Made by a program: the position numbers and the translations under genes. Below the pieces are notes generated by a model. That model was not told the origin of the DNA, made no database searches, and saw only the letters and a list, made by a program, of their open reading frames with translations. 64,000 nucleotides of DNA from Gliomastix tumulicola (lineage: Eukaryota; Ascomycota; Sordariomycetes; Hypocreales; Bionectriaceae): contig BCHX01000002.1 of assembly GCA_001599755.1 (NCBI GenBank), positions 3,950,330 through 4,014,329 on the forward strand. Reading direction: 5' to 3'. Shown piece after piece: positions 44,719-54,665 of this stretch (position 1 is the first letter of the stretch; every line of letters starts with the position of its first letter).

Positions 44719-46626
44719 ATGGCCACCACCGAGGAAGTTGTCCAGAGGCTCAAGGAGTCCAGGCCTCCCGCCACCGACGCCTTCACCTACCTTACTATCG
44801 TCGAGACGTCTCTGTCCCCCGAGATATTGCCCGCCCTCACCGAGATTCTCGACGATCCCGAGCTCACCAACGACATCGGCTGGGACCTGGTTGACATGCT
44901 CATTTCTGTCCCTGGCAGTGCCGAGTGTCTGGAGAGGGTCGCCCGGCTCGGCAACCCAAGGGAGGTTATTCTGAAGGTACTCGAGGTGATGGACAAGACA
45001 GCTGCAGCTGCAGAGAAGGAACACGAGCACGAAGAGGATGGCACAGCTACAACAGAGTCTCCCGCTCCCGTCAGCGGCGCCGACAAGTTCATCACCCTTG
45101 TGGGGATGCTCAAGATACTACACGGGAGACTCCAGGTCAAGGCCCCGTCCCGCTTCCTACATACCACGCTCGACACCGTTCTACGAGCCTACGACCCCAC
45201 GAGCGCCGAATCGACCGCTGCGGTTATCGATCTCGCCAGGTCCCTATCCGGTCAGAAGAGACCGGCTCTGCCGTCCCGACAGTCAAGCACCATGCTCGCG
45301 ACGCCGTTCCAGACCACCGACCCCTCGCAGGCGGCGCCTGACCCCGAGGCGGACCAGTCTGACGTCCCCAATCCTCTAGAGCCGGAGATCATATCAAGGC
45401 TCTTGCAAAGCTTCATGACCTGTATCATGGAAGCCTATGTCAACTCGAACAGCATGGAGTGGGCCTCGAGGCTGCTCGAATTCACCTACCCTGAGAGGAT
45501 ACCTCCCCGACGGAAGACGATGCTGCAGGCCTTCAACGAAATTGACGAGCTTAAAGCTAAGGACGCACTCGTTGGGCAACTTGCTGTAGGGCTCCCAAGA
45601 ACGCGACACGTGCTTCCCATCCATTGACTCAGGCGCTAATTGATTCTACAGTCAGTCGCTGGTGATCTCGGTTTGAACGAGATATCAGACGAGGAGTGCC
45701 ACCGTATTTTCACCTCTGAACCGTGCAGAGATCCCCTGTGCGAGGACACTGATCCCGCCCACCCAGAGAACATCCATCTATCGACTGCTGGCCTCGCTTG
45801 CCTGACTGCGTACTGGATGTTCAGCACCGATATCTTCGATGCCCCGAACGACCACGTCAAAATCAATATATTCCCTGAGCACTATGCGCTGCTGAAGAAC
45901 CTCACAGGAGAGAATGCCGAGGTGGAGATTATGGGCAACCCTGGGACGTTCGAATCTCTGGTGGTGATTGCGCTCTGGCTGCATACCCACAAGGGAGCGC
46001 TTCCAGCATCTCCCGAGGTGGAAGCAGCCTTTATGGCCTACCACCATCAGTTGACTCTCATCTCCGTCTTCCATCCCAATATTCGCGTCCGCAATGCCGC
46101 TACAGGTGTAGCTGGTGGGATCCTGCACTCGGACCCAGATGAGGGGAGCCGTCTCGCTACACTGGAGGACCTACTAGAGAATTGCGTCTTCCCCAGCCTT
46201 CAGGCGTGCGCGGTAACATGGCTTCGGGAGGAGATCATCGCAGCCAAGAGATCCGGGTCGAACAACATCTTCACAAGTCCAGACTGCTTCGAGAAGCTGC
46301 AGTATACCGTGTTTCCGGACCTGACGCAGCTTCAGAAGTCAGACCCTCAGACGCAGTGGGAATTCTGGCTGGAAAATGGCACCTTCCATCTTGCTGTAGC
46401 AAACTTTGCTTACTTTCTATTTGGGGGGCAGGACTTCAAAGATCTAGCCCCTGCTGGGATGGGCACTGCTATTGAGCATCGATACGTCGCACCTCTATTG
46501 CTGGTGGTAAAGGCTCTAGAAGAGCCAGCTCGAGAGAGGGGCCTCGGCGACGACGAGCCCGAAAGAGCGGTTGGGTTTCAGCTAGCAGTTGTCGAAGAGA
46601 GATTGAAGAGTGTGACTCTTCATTGA
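44719..46626 (+). CDS. YAP1-binding protein / Ybp2 family (YAP/Alf4/glomulin-like)
   Basis: Two exons (44719-45585 and 45652-46626, intron 66 nt) encode 613 aa. Helical-repeat protein starting MATTEEVVQRLKESRPP. IGWDLVDMLISVPGSAECLE, GNPREVILKVLEVMD, and the C-terminal TWLREEIIAAKRSGSNNIF and LENCVFPSLQACAVTWL blocks match my recollection of the fungal Ybp1/Ybp2 family. In yeast, Ybp1 helps peroxide-dependent oxidation of the Yap1 transcription factor, and Ybp2 acts at kinetochores; the sequence does not say which role this one has. A Gln/Ala/Glu-rich acidic loop is found near residues 96-115. The intron sits in the middle of a conserved helix and keeps frame. Confidence 0.85.
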
Positions 46627-48359
46627 GGATTTGGATGACGTTGGTGAGGAAGCCTGGTTGCACACGACGCTTATTGAATAAGCACTATCTGTAGGGTAGG
46701 GCCCTGAATTTGGAATCACGTTGGGCCACGAGGTTCTAGGGATCGGACGCATTCGCCGTTGGAGACGGGCGAGAGGGCGCGTGCTCGATTGAGTGTGTAC
46801 GAATATCATAGTTCAATACTCCTTTTCGTTGTCCTAATCACATCTTCAACGGTGAACACCGAGGTCACTGTGAGAGTGGCAAGCACAATGGAGCCCTTGT
46901 TCAGCTCACCTCTTCGGGGCCTTCGGGCGCTAAAATGGGACTCTTCGGGAGGTGCCGAATCTCCGCGGGCGTCCAGTCACAGGCTCGCAGCAGATCTCAT
47001 GACAAGCCCTGCACACTCACTCACAGCTCGCCTCCGCGAGTCCGGCCTCGCGAAAAACCGTTGAAGGGAGCAGTTGTGCACTTCGTCTGGGGGACGGTTG
47101 AAGCTTAAATCCTCAGCGGGCATGTTTCGTCTAACCTTGCATAAGCCCCCTCCCCTCCCTCCTCAAAGTTGTTACAAAGGGGACGGTGCTATGCTACATG
47201 CAGCTCTGATCTCGCTTGTTGGTTGTGACGTGTCGACTTCTCGCTCGTCATACCTGTTATTACGGGAAGGGATGACTGAGTGAATGAATGGGTGATAAGT
47301 GATACATTATGACTGCATGGTCATCCAATATGTCTCGGCTTCATTAGTCAGGTCTACGTATGCAAGACGCAACGGAGGGCGGTGAATGCGGACTCGCGAA
47401 TCAAGGCGGAAAGCTGATGCCCGTTCCAAGAGATCGCGCTGATCGAAGTGACAGCCTGTGAGGCCCCCTATCACCGGCGCTAATGCACCGTGGCGGAGTT
47501 GGAAGTGCCGGCTGGGGGGGCAGACTTGAGGGAATCCTGGAAAATCCGAATGGTGATGTCAGAATTTCGATGTCCTTCCCGTACTTGTGGCGAAGCCGAG
47601 GCAGCCCTCCCACCAGGCTGAACTAGTCGGCGTTATGGGAGCCAAACAGCCCGAGGTCGTGTGATAGCTGTCATCTTTTCGCACTTTTCAACTTCACCGA
47701 GGCCCTTTCAGATTTTTTTCTTCTTTTTTTTCGAAGGACAACGAGAAAAATGGAAGAGTCTGGACGGGTTTGACAGGGCTTTTTCTGAGTAATCGCTGGG
47801 TGTGCCGGTGGAGATGGATTGGTCATGCACTATTCAGATGATATCGGTGGACGGCGTCGCGCTTTGTTCGTTCAGTTTTTTACTTCCGAGGACCCCTTTT
47901 GCATGTCACACGTATTGCGTCGTTGGCTAGGGGCCTTTTTTTCTTGTCTTGGGTTGCTTGGTGCTACTATTATTATGACTGGCATGACTGGCATGACTAC
48001 TAGCTATAGTCCTAGCACGTAGCTGATCTTCCTCTTCCACCTCTTCTCTTCTCTCCTCCTCTGAACAACATGACAAGCTCTTAAGAATAGGAGTGACACA
48101 CATAGAGTAAGTCGTGGCATCTGTCGGTCGGCATCTGCAGCTGTACTGAAAGCTGTGTGTGTGTGTGTGTGTCTAGATTGACTGACAGTTTCCCAAAGCA
48201 GACAGCTCCCCATCCAATCTGCAGCACACGGAGATCTCGGCTATCACAGCACTACATCGTCACCTCGCTTAACCACGACTTTTGTTCAATTCAGGATAAA
48301 TTCAACAAAAGAAAATCAGAACAATCGAAAGGGATCTGGTCCCGAGCAACACGTCCATC
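46627..48359. other. Long spacer (1.7 kb) upstream of the glycosyltransferase gene
   Basis: No gene supported. It holds T-rich tracts (47706-47733), a 9-bp repeat (ATGACTGGC twice plus ATGACT, 47976-47996) and a TG dinucleotide run (48154-48172). The last about 150 bp before 48360 look like a fungal 5' leader. Likely promoter and 5' UTR of the glycosyltransferase gene plus the YBP 3' UTR. Confidence 0.5.
48154..48172. repeat. TG dinucleotide microsatellite
   Basis: About nine TG units about 190 bp upstream of the glycosyltransferase start codon. On the opposite strand it reads as CA. Confidence 0.9.
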
Positions 48360-51300
48360 ATGGAGAGCCCAGCTCGGGCGAGCGACGAGGGGGATCTGCT
48401 GAGCACTAGCACCAGCTCAGACTCCAGCGTCAGCCCCCGACACAGCACCAATCCCGCCTCTACGCATCAAGCCCACGATGCCAGCAAGGCGACCAACGAC
48501 GCCCAGCAGCACGATCGAACGGTCCAGGCAACAGACCATGCAACACCCGCCGGCGACGAGAACGGCGGCCCCAGCACCGCCGAGGGCGGATACCAGCGCG
48601 TCAGGCCGGCCAAGAAGAAGCTCAGCAAGACGCCCTCCGCCGGCCCGGCGCTCTACCCTCCGCGGCCCGCGGCGCCGACGAGATTCGCCTCGGAGCTGGG
48701 CAAGCGTTCGAGCCGCCACGGCGGCGGCGGCGGCGGCGCCCCGCTCGAGCGGGCGCAGACGACGACGCTCAGCACGGCCATGTGGAAGCGCTATGATGAG
48801 GAGTACGCGTCCAGCTCGTCGTCGGACGAGGACGAGGATCTGTGCCCCGCGCCGGGCGACCTGACGCGTACGCAGACGCAGCTGGACTGGGAGCGGGCGA
48901 TGCGGCAGGACCCCGTGTTGAAGGGGGAGAAGGGTGAGAAGTCGCAGCAGGAGCAGCAGCAGCAGCAACAGCAGCCGCCTGCGAGGGGGAAGAGTCCCAG
49001 GCGACGGAAGGATACGCTGCTTGGCGGAGCGGATGCGGATGATCGGTATCGGCGCTTCCTTGTTGGGAACGAGAACTACAAGAGCAAGGGCAAGATCAAG
49101 AAGGACGGTCGACTGCGGATCACGGTCAACGAGACGACGGGGACGGGGTACCTCGCCAAGGCGCTGGGCACGGCCATGCAGAAGATGGTGCCTACGAGCC
49201 GGAGCACCGAGAACGCCGCGAGGCTGAAGAGGCCCGCGACGAGGAGGCTGTCTTCGACGTCGACGTTTGCCTCGGTCGATCTGGCCCCTCAGCCGCGTCT
49301 CAACATCGTCATCATGGTGATAGGGTCCCGTGGCGACGTCCAGCCCTTCCTTAAGATCGGGAGGATACTGAAGGAGGAGTACGGACACCGCGTGCGTATT
49401 GCGACGCATCCTACCTTTCGAGAGTACATCGAGCGGGATTCTGGTCTCGAGTTCTTCTCCGTTGGCGGCGATCCGTCAGAGCTCATGGCCTTCATGGTTA
49501 AGAATCCGGGCATGATCCCGACGCTTGAGACGGTGCGGGCTGGCGATATTGGCAAGAGGCGGACGGCCATGGCTGAGATGTTCGACGGCTTCTGGAGGGC
49601 GTGTATCAATGCCACCGACGATGAGAAGGACAGCCAGAACCTCAAGATGATGGGCGCCAAGAACCCCTTTGTCGCCGACGCCATCATCGCGAATCCCCCA
49701 AGCTTCGCCCACGTACATTGCGCCGAGGCGCTGGGTATCCCTCTCCATCTCATGTTTACGTTTCCCTACACGCCTACCCAGGCTTTCCCGCACCCTCTGG
49801 CCAGCATCAAGAAGTCCAACGTCGACCCTGGATACACAAACTTCATCTCCTACCCTATGGTCGAGATGATGATCTGGCAGGGACTCGGCGATCTGGTCAA
49901 CGCCTTCCGTGTCAAGACTCTAAATCTTGATCCTGTGTCTACTCTTTGGGCACCCGGCGCGACGTACCGGATGCATGTTCCATTCACCTACCTCTGGTCT
50001 CCTGGTCTGGTGCCCAAGCCGCGTGACTGGGGCGAGCATATCGACATCTCAGGCTTCGTCTTTCTGGAGCTGGCCAAGCACTTTGACCCTCCTGCTGATC
50101 TGGAGGCGTTCATGGCTGCGGGTGAAACGCCTATCTACATCGGCTTCGGATCAATAGTAGTGGACGACGCCGATAAGTTTACGGAGATCATCTTCAAGGC
50201 AGTCGAGAAGGCGGGTGTGAGGGCTCTCGTATCGAGGGGCTGGGGTGGTTTCGGGAGCAAGAATGTCCCCGACAACATCTTCATGCTGGACAACACGCCG
50301 CATGACTGGCTCTTCCCCAGAGTCAAGGCAGCCGTCATCCACGGCGGCGCTGGCACAACTGCCATTGCCCTCAAGTGTGCTCTGCCTACTATGATCGTCC
50401 CCTTCTTTGGAGACCAGCACTTCTGGGGCAAGATGGTCGGCGAGGCCAAGGTCGGCCCTACGCCCATTCCCTACAAGTATCTCACCGTGGACAACCTCGC
50501 CGAGGGCATCGAGTACCTGCTCACCGACGAGGCGAAGACTGCGGTGCAGCAGATTGCACGGGATATCGAGCTCGAAGGCGACGGCGCGAGGAACGCCGTG
50601 CACGCTTTCCACAGACATCTCAACCTGCGGGGACCCAACACTATGCGGTGCTCGCTGCTCAAGGACCAGATCGCTAGCTGGCAGCCGAAGAATACACATG
50701 TCAAGCTGAGCCCTCTGGCGGCGGACCTCCTGGCTGATCACGACTACGTCAGCTGGAGGAAGCTACGTCTCCTGAGACATACGGAGTGGAATGACTTCGA
50801 GGGTCCTGGCGAGCCGGTCACGGGCATTGCAGGGTCCCTCGTCAGCACATTGAGCAACACGTTCAAAGGTGTTGGTGGCGTGCCCTTTAATGTGGCCAAG
50901 ACGACCAAGAGGAACAAGCAGCGCATCCTGCGCAAGAAGCAGCGGGATTCCCTGCAAAACAGCGAGACGGAGGACGGCACAAGGGACATCATGGCCAACG
51001 GCCTGGACCAGACCGACACGATAGACCGGACAACCACCGCAGATATCCAGCAGGCGTACGTCGGCGACGTGACCTCGGGCGTCGGCCTCACTGCAGCTGC
51101 ACTCGCAAAGGCCCCTGTCGACCTCTCCGTCGCCCTCGCCCAGGGCTTCCACAACGCCCCGCGCCTCTACGGCGACGACACCGTCCGCCGCCCGATCCGC
51201 ATCACGGGCATCCGCTCCGGCCTCCGCGCGGCCCGCAAGGAGTTCGTCTACGGCGTCTACGACGGCTTCACGGGCGTCGTCCTGCTGCCCATCCGCGGCG

Positions 51301-51776
51301 CCCAGACCGACGGCGTCGTCGGCTTCGTCAAGGGGACGGGGATGGGGCTCGTCGGCCTCGTCCTCAAGAACCTCGCCGCCATCATCGGGCCCTTCGGCTA
51401 CACCCTCAAGGGCATCGTCAAGCAGGCCGAGCGCAGCAAGAGCCCGCTGCACTTCATCCGCCGCGCGCGCATCACGCAGGGCCAGCGCGAGGCCAGGGCG
51501 CTGTCCGCCGAGGAGCGCCGCCGGCTCGAGCGGCAGGTCATCGAGGGGTACCACGTCATGAAGGACCTTGGGGATGCCATCTGCGAGGAGGAGCGCAAGA
51601 GGGGCATCAAGGGCCACCTGGACCGGATGCTCGTCGACACGGGTGTGCTGTTTGAGGATGTCGACATCGCGAGGAAGGCGCTGCGTGCGCTGAAGAGGGG
51701 CGAGTCGCTGGAGTCGCTGATGAATATAGCCAACGCGGAGAAGGATATGCAGAGGTCGAGCCAGTACGGAGGATAG
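48360..51776 (+). CDS. UDP-glucose:sterol glucosyltransferase-like protein with VPS13-like C-terminal segment
   Basis: Intronless, 1,138 aa. Residues 1-310 are disordered (Ser/Asp-rich, Gly and Gln runs) and end with LRITVNETTGTGYLAKALG, common in fungal UGT51/UGT52-type proteins. The GT1 fold begins near 313 (RLNIVIMVIGSRGDVQPFLK) and has the acceptor-side block FFSVGGDPSELM. The UDP-sugar donor box reaches from PHDWLFPRVKAAVIHGGAGT (His near 661) to PFFGDQHFWG (Asp-Gln near 683). This matches sterol 3-beta-glucosyltransferases; no GRAM or PH domain is visible, unlike ATG26. Residues about 960-1025 (YDGFTGVVLLPIRGAQTDGV, then GFVKGTGMGLVGLVLKNLAA) resemble the C-terminal region of VPS13 lipid-transfer proteins. 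Sterol specificity is inferred from the family. Confidence 0.85.
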   Translation: MESPARASDEGDLLSTSTSSDSSVSPRHSTNPASTHQAHDASKATNDAQQHDRTVQATDHATPAGDENGGPSTAEGGYQRVRPAKKKLSKTPSAGPALYPPRPAAPTRFASELGKRSSRHGGGGGGAPLERAQTTTLSTAMWKRYDEEYASSSSSDEDEDLCPAPGDLTRTQTQLDWERAMRQDPVLKGEKGEKSQQEQQQQQQQPPARGKSPRRRKDTLLGGADADDRYRRFLVGNENYKSKGKIKKDGRLRITVNETTGTGYLAKALGTAMQKMVPTSRSTENAARLKRPATRRLSSTSTFASVDLAPQPRLNIVIMVIGSRGDVQPFLKIGRILKEEYGHRVRIATHPTFREYIERDSGLEFFSVGGDPSELMAFMVKNPGMIPTLETVRAGDIGKRRTAMAEMFDGFWRACINATDDEKDSQNLKMMGAKNPFVADAIIANPPSFAHVHCAEALGIPLHLMFTFPYTPTQAFPHPLASIKKSNVDPGYTNFISYPMVEMMIWQGLGDLVNAFRVKTLNLDPVSTLWAPGATYRMHVPFTYLWSPGLVPKPRDWGEHIDISGFVFLELAKHFDPPADLEAFMAAGETPIYIGFGSIVVDDADKFTEIIFKAVEKAGVRALVSRGWGGFGSKNVPDNIFMLDNTPHDWLFPRVKAAVIHGGAGTTAIALKCALPTMIVPFFGDQHFWGKMVGEAKVGPTPIPYKYLTVDNLAEGIEYLLTDEAKTAVQQIARDIELEGDGARNAVHAFHRHLNLRGPNTMRCSLLKDQIASWQPKNTHVKLSPLAADLLADHDYVSWRKLRLLRHTEWNDFEGPGEPVTGIAGSLVSTLSNTFKGVGGVPFNVAKTTKRNKQRILRKKQRDSLQNSETEDGTRDIMANGLDQTDTIDRTTTADIQQAYVGDVTSGVGLTAAALAKAPVDLSVALAQGFHNAPRLYGDDTVRRPIRITGIRSGLRAARKEFVYGVYDGFTGVVLLPIRGAQTDGVVGFVKGTGMGLVGLVLKNLAAIIGPFGYTLKGIVKQAERSKSPLHFIRRARITQGQREARALSAEERRRLERQVIEGYHVMKDLGDAICEEERKRGIKGHLDRMLVDTGVLFEDVDIARKALRALKRGESLESLMNIANAEKDMQRSSQYGG

Positions 51777-52249
51777 GGGGTGAACTACATACTAGCACTT
51801 ACTTTTGGACGGGAATACTTTGATACCCCTTACGGTCGCTGTAACTACGGATCACGAATTATACGATGACTTTCTCTACAATGTTTCCTGCACGAGCCAG
51901 GTTTTGATGTTGTGCTCCGGAGCAAGAGGCATTCTCGGGCGCAACAAGCTTGAGGTTTCAGGTTACCGACGTACCTGAGGTGACACGGCTGCGAGTCTCG
52001 GTCATGGAGCGAGGGAGGTGCTAGAGGGCAACGCTCGAGTCAGCAAGATGTACATTGTAAAACGCTATGAAGAGTTGTGAAACTTGTCCACGTATCGTTA
52101 AAACGTAAGTCCACCTGTTGTTCATGAAACCCACCCAATACCCAATCTGTATACCCTCCTCTGCTTTACCTGTCATGTCCGCTTGTTTGCGATAAGAAAA
52201 CGGTAAATGCTGAATTCGTGTGCGTGATATATGGAGAGATGTGTTGTTT
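51777..52249. other. Convergent 3' spacer, glycosyltransferase / SPP2
   Basis: About 470 bp between two stop codons, presumably both 3' UTRs. No gene, repeat or RNA recognised. Confidence 0.6.
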
Positions 52250-53293
52250 TCATCTCCGGTTGTAGTCCCGATGGCGATGGCGGTCGTCGTGATGCCTGTC
52301 CCGGTGCCGATGTCTATCCCGATCCGAGTCCCTCTCTCTGTCTCTCCGCCTATCCCTGTCCCTATCCCGTCTGTCGTCATCGTCGTCATCGCGCCGCCTG
52401 CTCTCTTTCTTGCGCTCCTCCTCCCGCCGATATTCGCTCAGTGTCGGCCGCTTCTTCTTCTTGCCGTTCTGGTTCCACCCGCCGAGATCCTCGGCCTCGT
52501 TGAGCTCCTTCGCGCCGAGACCGAGACGGTTCGGCCGCCGCTTGACCTCCTTGCGCTTCGGCGCGCGCTCCTCACCGTTCCAGCCCATGCCGCGCAGCAG
52601 CGCGGAGCCGAACTCCTCGACGGGCATGGCGTCGTAGTCGGCGAGCGTGGACGCCTCGCCCGCGGCGCGGACGTCCCGCTGGAAGGCGTCGGTCTCGGAG
52701 GGGTGGATGGTCTTGTGGTCTTTGGGTTTGCGACCGAGAAGGGCGTCCATGGCTTCGTCGTCGGCTGTGGGGGCAGGTTTGTCGTCCTGGGGCTGGATAT
52801 CTTTGATGTCAGATTCAGGCTGAGGTTGCTCGTGTTCGTCGTCATCCTCGTCTGATTTCTTCTTTTCCTTGATGGTCAAGCCCCATTTGATGCCCTTGTC
52901 CTGATCTGCCGGCTCCGTCTCCACGGTGCTGTCCACTCCATCTCGCTTCGCCCGCGCCTCTGGTGGTAACAGATCCCTCCCCCCTCCCCTCTGGGACCTT
53001 GCCTCGGCTCTCCAGTCGCGGTTCGGCTGCCGCGCGATGACGTACTCCCTTTTGACCTCCTTCTTTGCCCTCTCATTCTCCGCACCCTCGGTGCCGAATC
53101 CCGTGATCGTCTCGTGTCTCCCCCTCGCGTCGTCGTCGTCGCCGTTGTCCGAGTCATCGTCGCCGCCCCAGGCGTTGCTGCGCGGCCGCTTGCCGAGCGT
53201 CGATGGCGGTGTGGGTTTGGCCTTGAACGGGGCGGGCTTTGCTGGCGGGCCGCCGAGCTTGATCGCGATGCGACCTTTCTGGGGTTCGCTCAT
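52250..53293 (-). CDS. SPP2: Pre-mRNA splicing factor SPP2 (G-patch; GPKOW homologue)
   Basis: Nuclear spliceosome factor that recruits and activates the DEAH ATPase PRP2 before the first catalytic step. Intronless, 347 aa from MSEPQKGRIAIKLGG; the open frame extends upstream with a less likely Met at 53515. The N-terminal KIAIKLGG-like block is typical. KEVKREYVIARQPNRDWRAE and KGIKWGLTIKEKKK follow. The degenerate G-patch is at about 223-261 (MPVEEFGSALLRGMGWNGEE, then RRPNRLGLGAK). The C-terminus (about 290-347) is a long Arg/Asp/His alternation. The G-patch with the MGW core fits SPP2 rather than other G-patch proteins of similar size. Confidence 0.92.
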   Translation of the reverse strand: MSEPQKGRIAIKLGGPPAKPAPFKAKPTPPSTLGKRPRSNAWGGDDDSDNGDDDDARGRHETITGFGTEGAENERAKKEVKREYVIARQPNRDWRAEARSQRGGGRDLLPPEARAKRDGVDSTVETEPADQDKGIKWGLTIKEKKKSDEDDDEHEQPQPESDIKDIQPQDDKPAPTADDEAMDALLGRKPKDHKTIHPSETDAFQRDVRAAGEASTLADYDAMPVEEFGSALLRGMGWNGEERAPKRKEVKRRPNRLGLGAKELNEAEDLGGWNQNGKKKKRPTLSEYRREEERKKESRRRDDDDDDRRDRDRDRRRDRERDSDRDRHRHRDRHHDDRHRHRDYNRR

Positions 53294-54661
53294 GACGTGT
53301 GCTGAATATTGGGTGGTGGTGATGCTGAGTTTGGCATATTGGAGGGTATTGAATTCTTGGTCGCAGACTAGTTTGTCGATGCCACGGACGAGTGTGGAGT
53401 GTGGCTGGTGTTTGTGGGGAGCTGCGCCACTCATCGGATCGGACAGACGCTGGATACCTAGCGTCTCCGTTTGTTGGAATAAATTACGGAGCACAAAAGC
53501 TGATAAGCAGCGCATTTGCGCGCTGTTATTCTAACAAGAGCGTAGATGAGAATGGTCCCTGTTTCGTCCGTACCATTCTTATTTCCCCCTCTACCGCTTC
53601 CCTCCCTCACAAAGTGCCTGTGCAAGATGGGTATATTGGCATTGTGGACGGCACTCCGTCTCAAACGTTCAAAGTTCCTTAGGTAATGATCTGTGATCAC
53701 CGTAATTAGGCTGCGTGCAGAAAAAGCGGGTACGAGTCGTAATCTGCGCTCAAGGGAATTTTAGTTCACAGGAAAGGGGGGACAAAGGGCGCCGGAGCTG
53801 GAGCCAGAGCACGCAAGCATGGTCCGAAAAACTGAGTCAAGTCGGGACGGAGGAGAGACATGCATACACGCTGCCGTCTGACTTTCGCACCTAACATGGC
53901 CTGTTCGGATCATCGCCTCAGGTTTCGTAGGCAACATGCCTGCAATGCGATAAACTTTTGCTTCCCCTCTCTTCGGATGACCTCCCGGCTGTTGCTCGTT
54001 GCTGGGTATGGGAAGATCACTTCGGTGCACGTCCTCACGGCGCCTAAATCATGGTTCATGGCAGCCTGTTTGTGTTCTTCTCTTTGTGCGACCCGTGCGA
54101 CCTGGGGTGTCATCCATGATTCATTATTTCCCCACATGCCTCTGAATTCCAGGAGGAGAAAGAGCCGTGATGGGTCGCAACCGATTGAGCGTGTGTGAGG
54201 TGCCGGGCGTGAACAACGGTGCGGATCTTGGGCCTGGAAGGAAGAAGCCCCCAGCACATAGCGCGCCTCCACTTTGGAATTGCACCCAATGAGAGGCCGC
54301 CGTCACCTTGCCCAGTCGCAGTTTTCAGTGGCTTGCACGCGGGTCTGGCCTGCCTGTCACCAAATGAACCGCCCACCCGACCACTAGCAGCACCAGCAGC
54401 CAGCACCCGGCAACAGCAGCCCAGGCAAACCGTCCACCCCCCAACAGGCGATAATTCGTTTTGGGCCTCCCCCCCCATTTCCGCCGACCGACGAGGAGCA
54501 CAAAGGAGAGAAAAAAAATTTGATTCATCAAACAGACCACCACCCACCCATCGCCCATCTTCCCATCGCAGCGACGCCTGTTTGACCATCCCCAGCTGCC
54601 TCAGTGCATCATTCCGGTTCATCCGTTTCGCGAGAAAACGGATGTCGCCGCCGTCTATGCT
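53294..54661. promoter_or_regulatory. Divergent promoter region SPP2 / VID21
   Basis: 1.37 kb between outward-facing starts. Short open frames only, none convincing. C-rich and A-run stretches occur at 54460-54530. The VID21 uORF is listed separately. It must contain both promoters. Confidence 0.55.
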
Positions 54662-54665
54662 ATGA
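54642..54665 (+). promoter_or_regulatory. 7-codon uORF overlapping the VID21 start (ATGA)
   Basis: ATG TCG CCG CCG TCT ATG CTA TGA. Its stop codon TGA occupies 54663-54665 and overlaps the VID21 ATG at 54662-54664 as ATGA. That geometry permits termination and re-initiation or leaky scanning. Its presence in the mRNA depends on where transcription starts. Confidence 0.45.
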
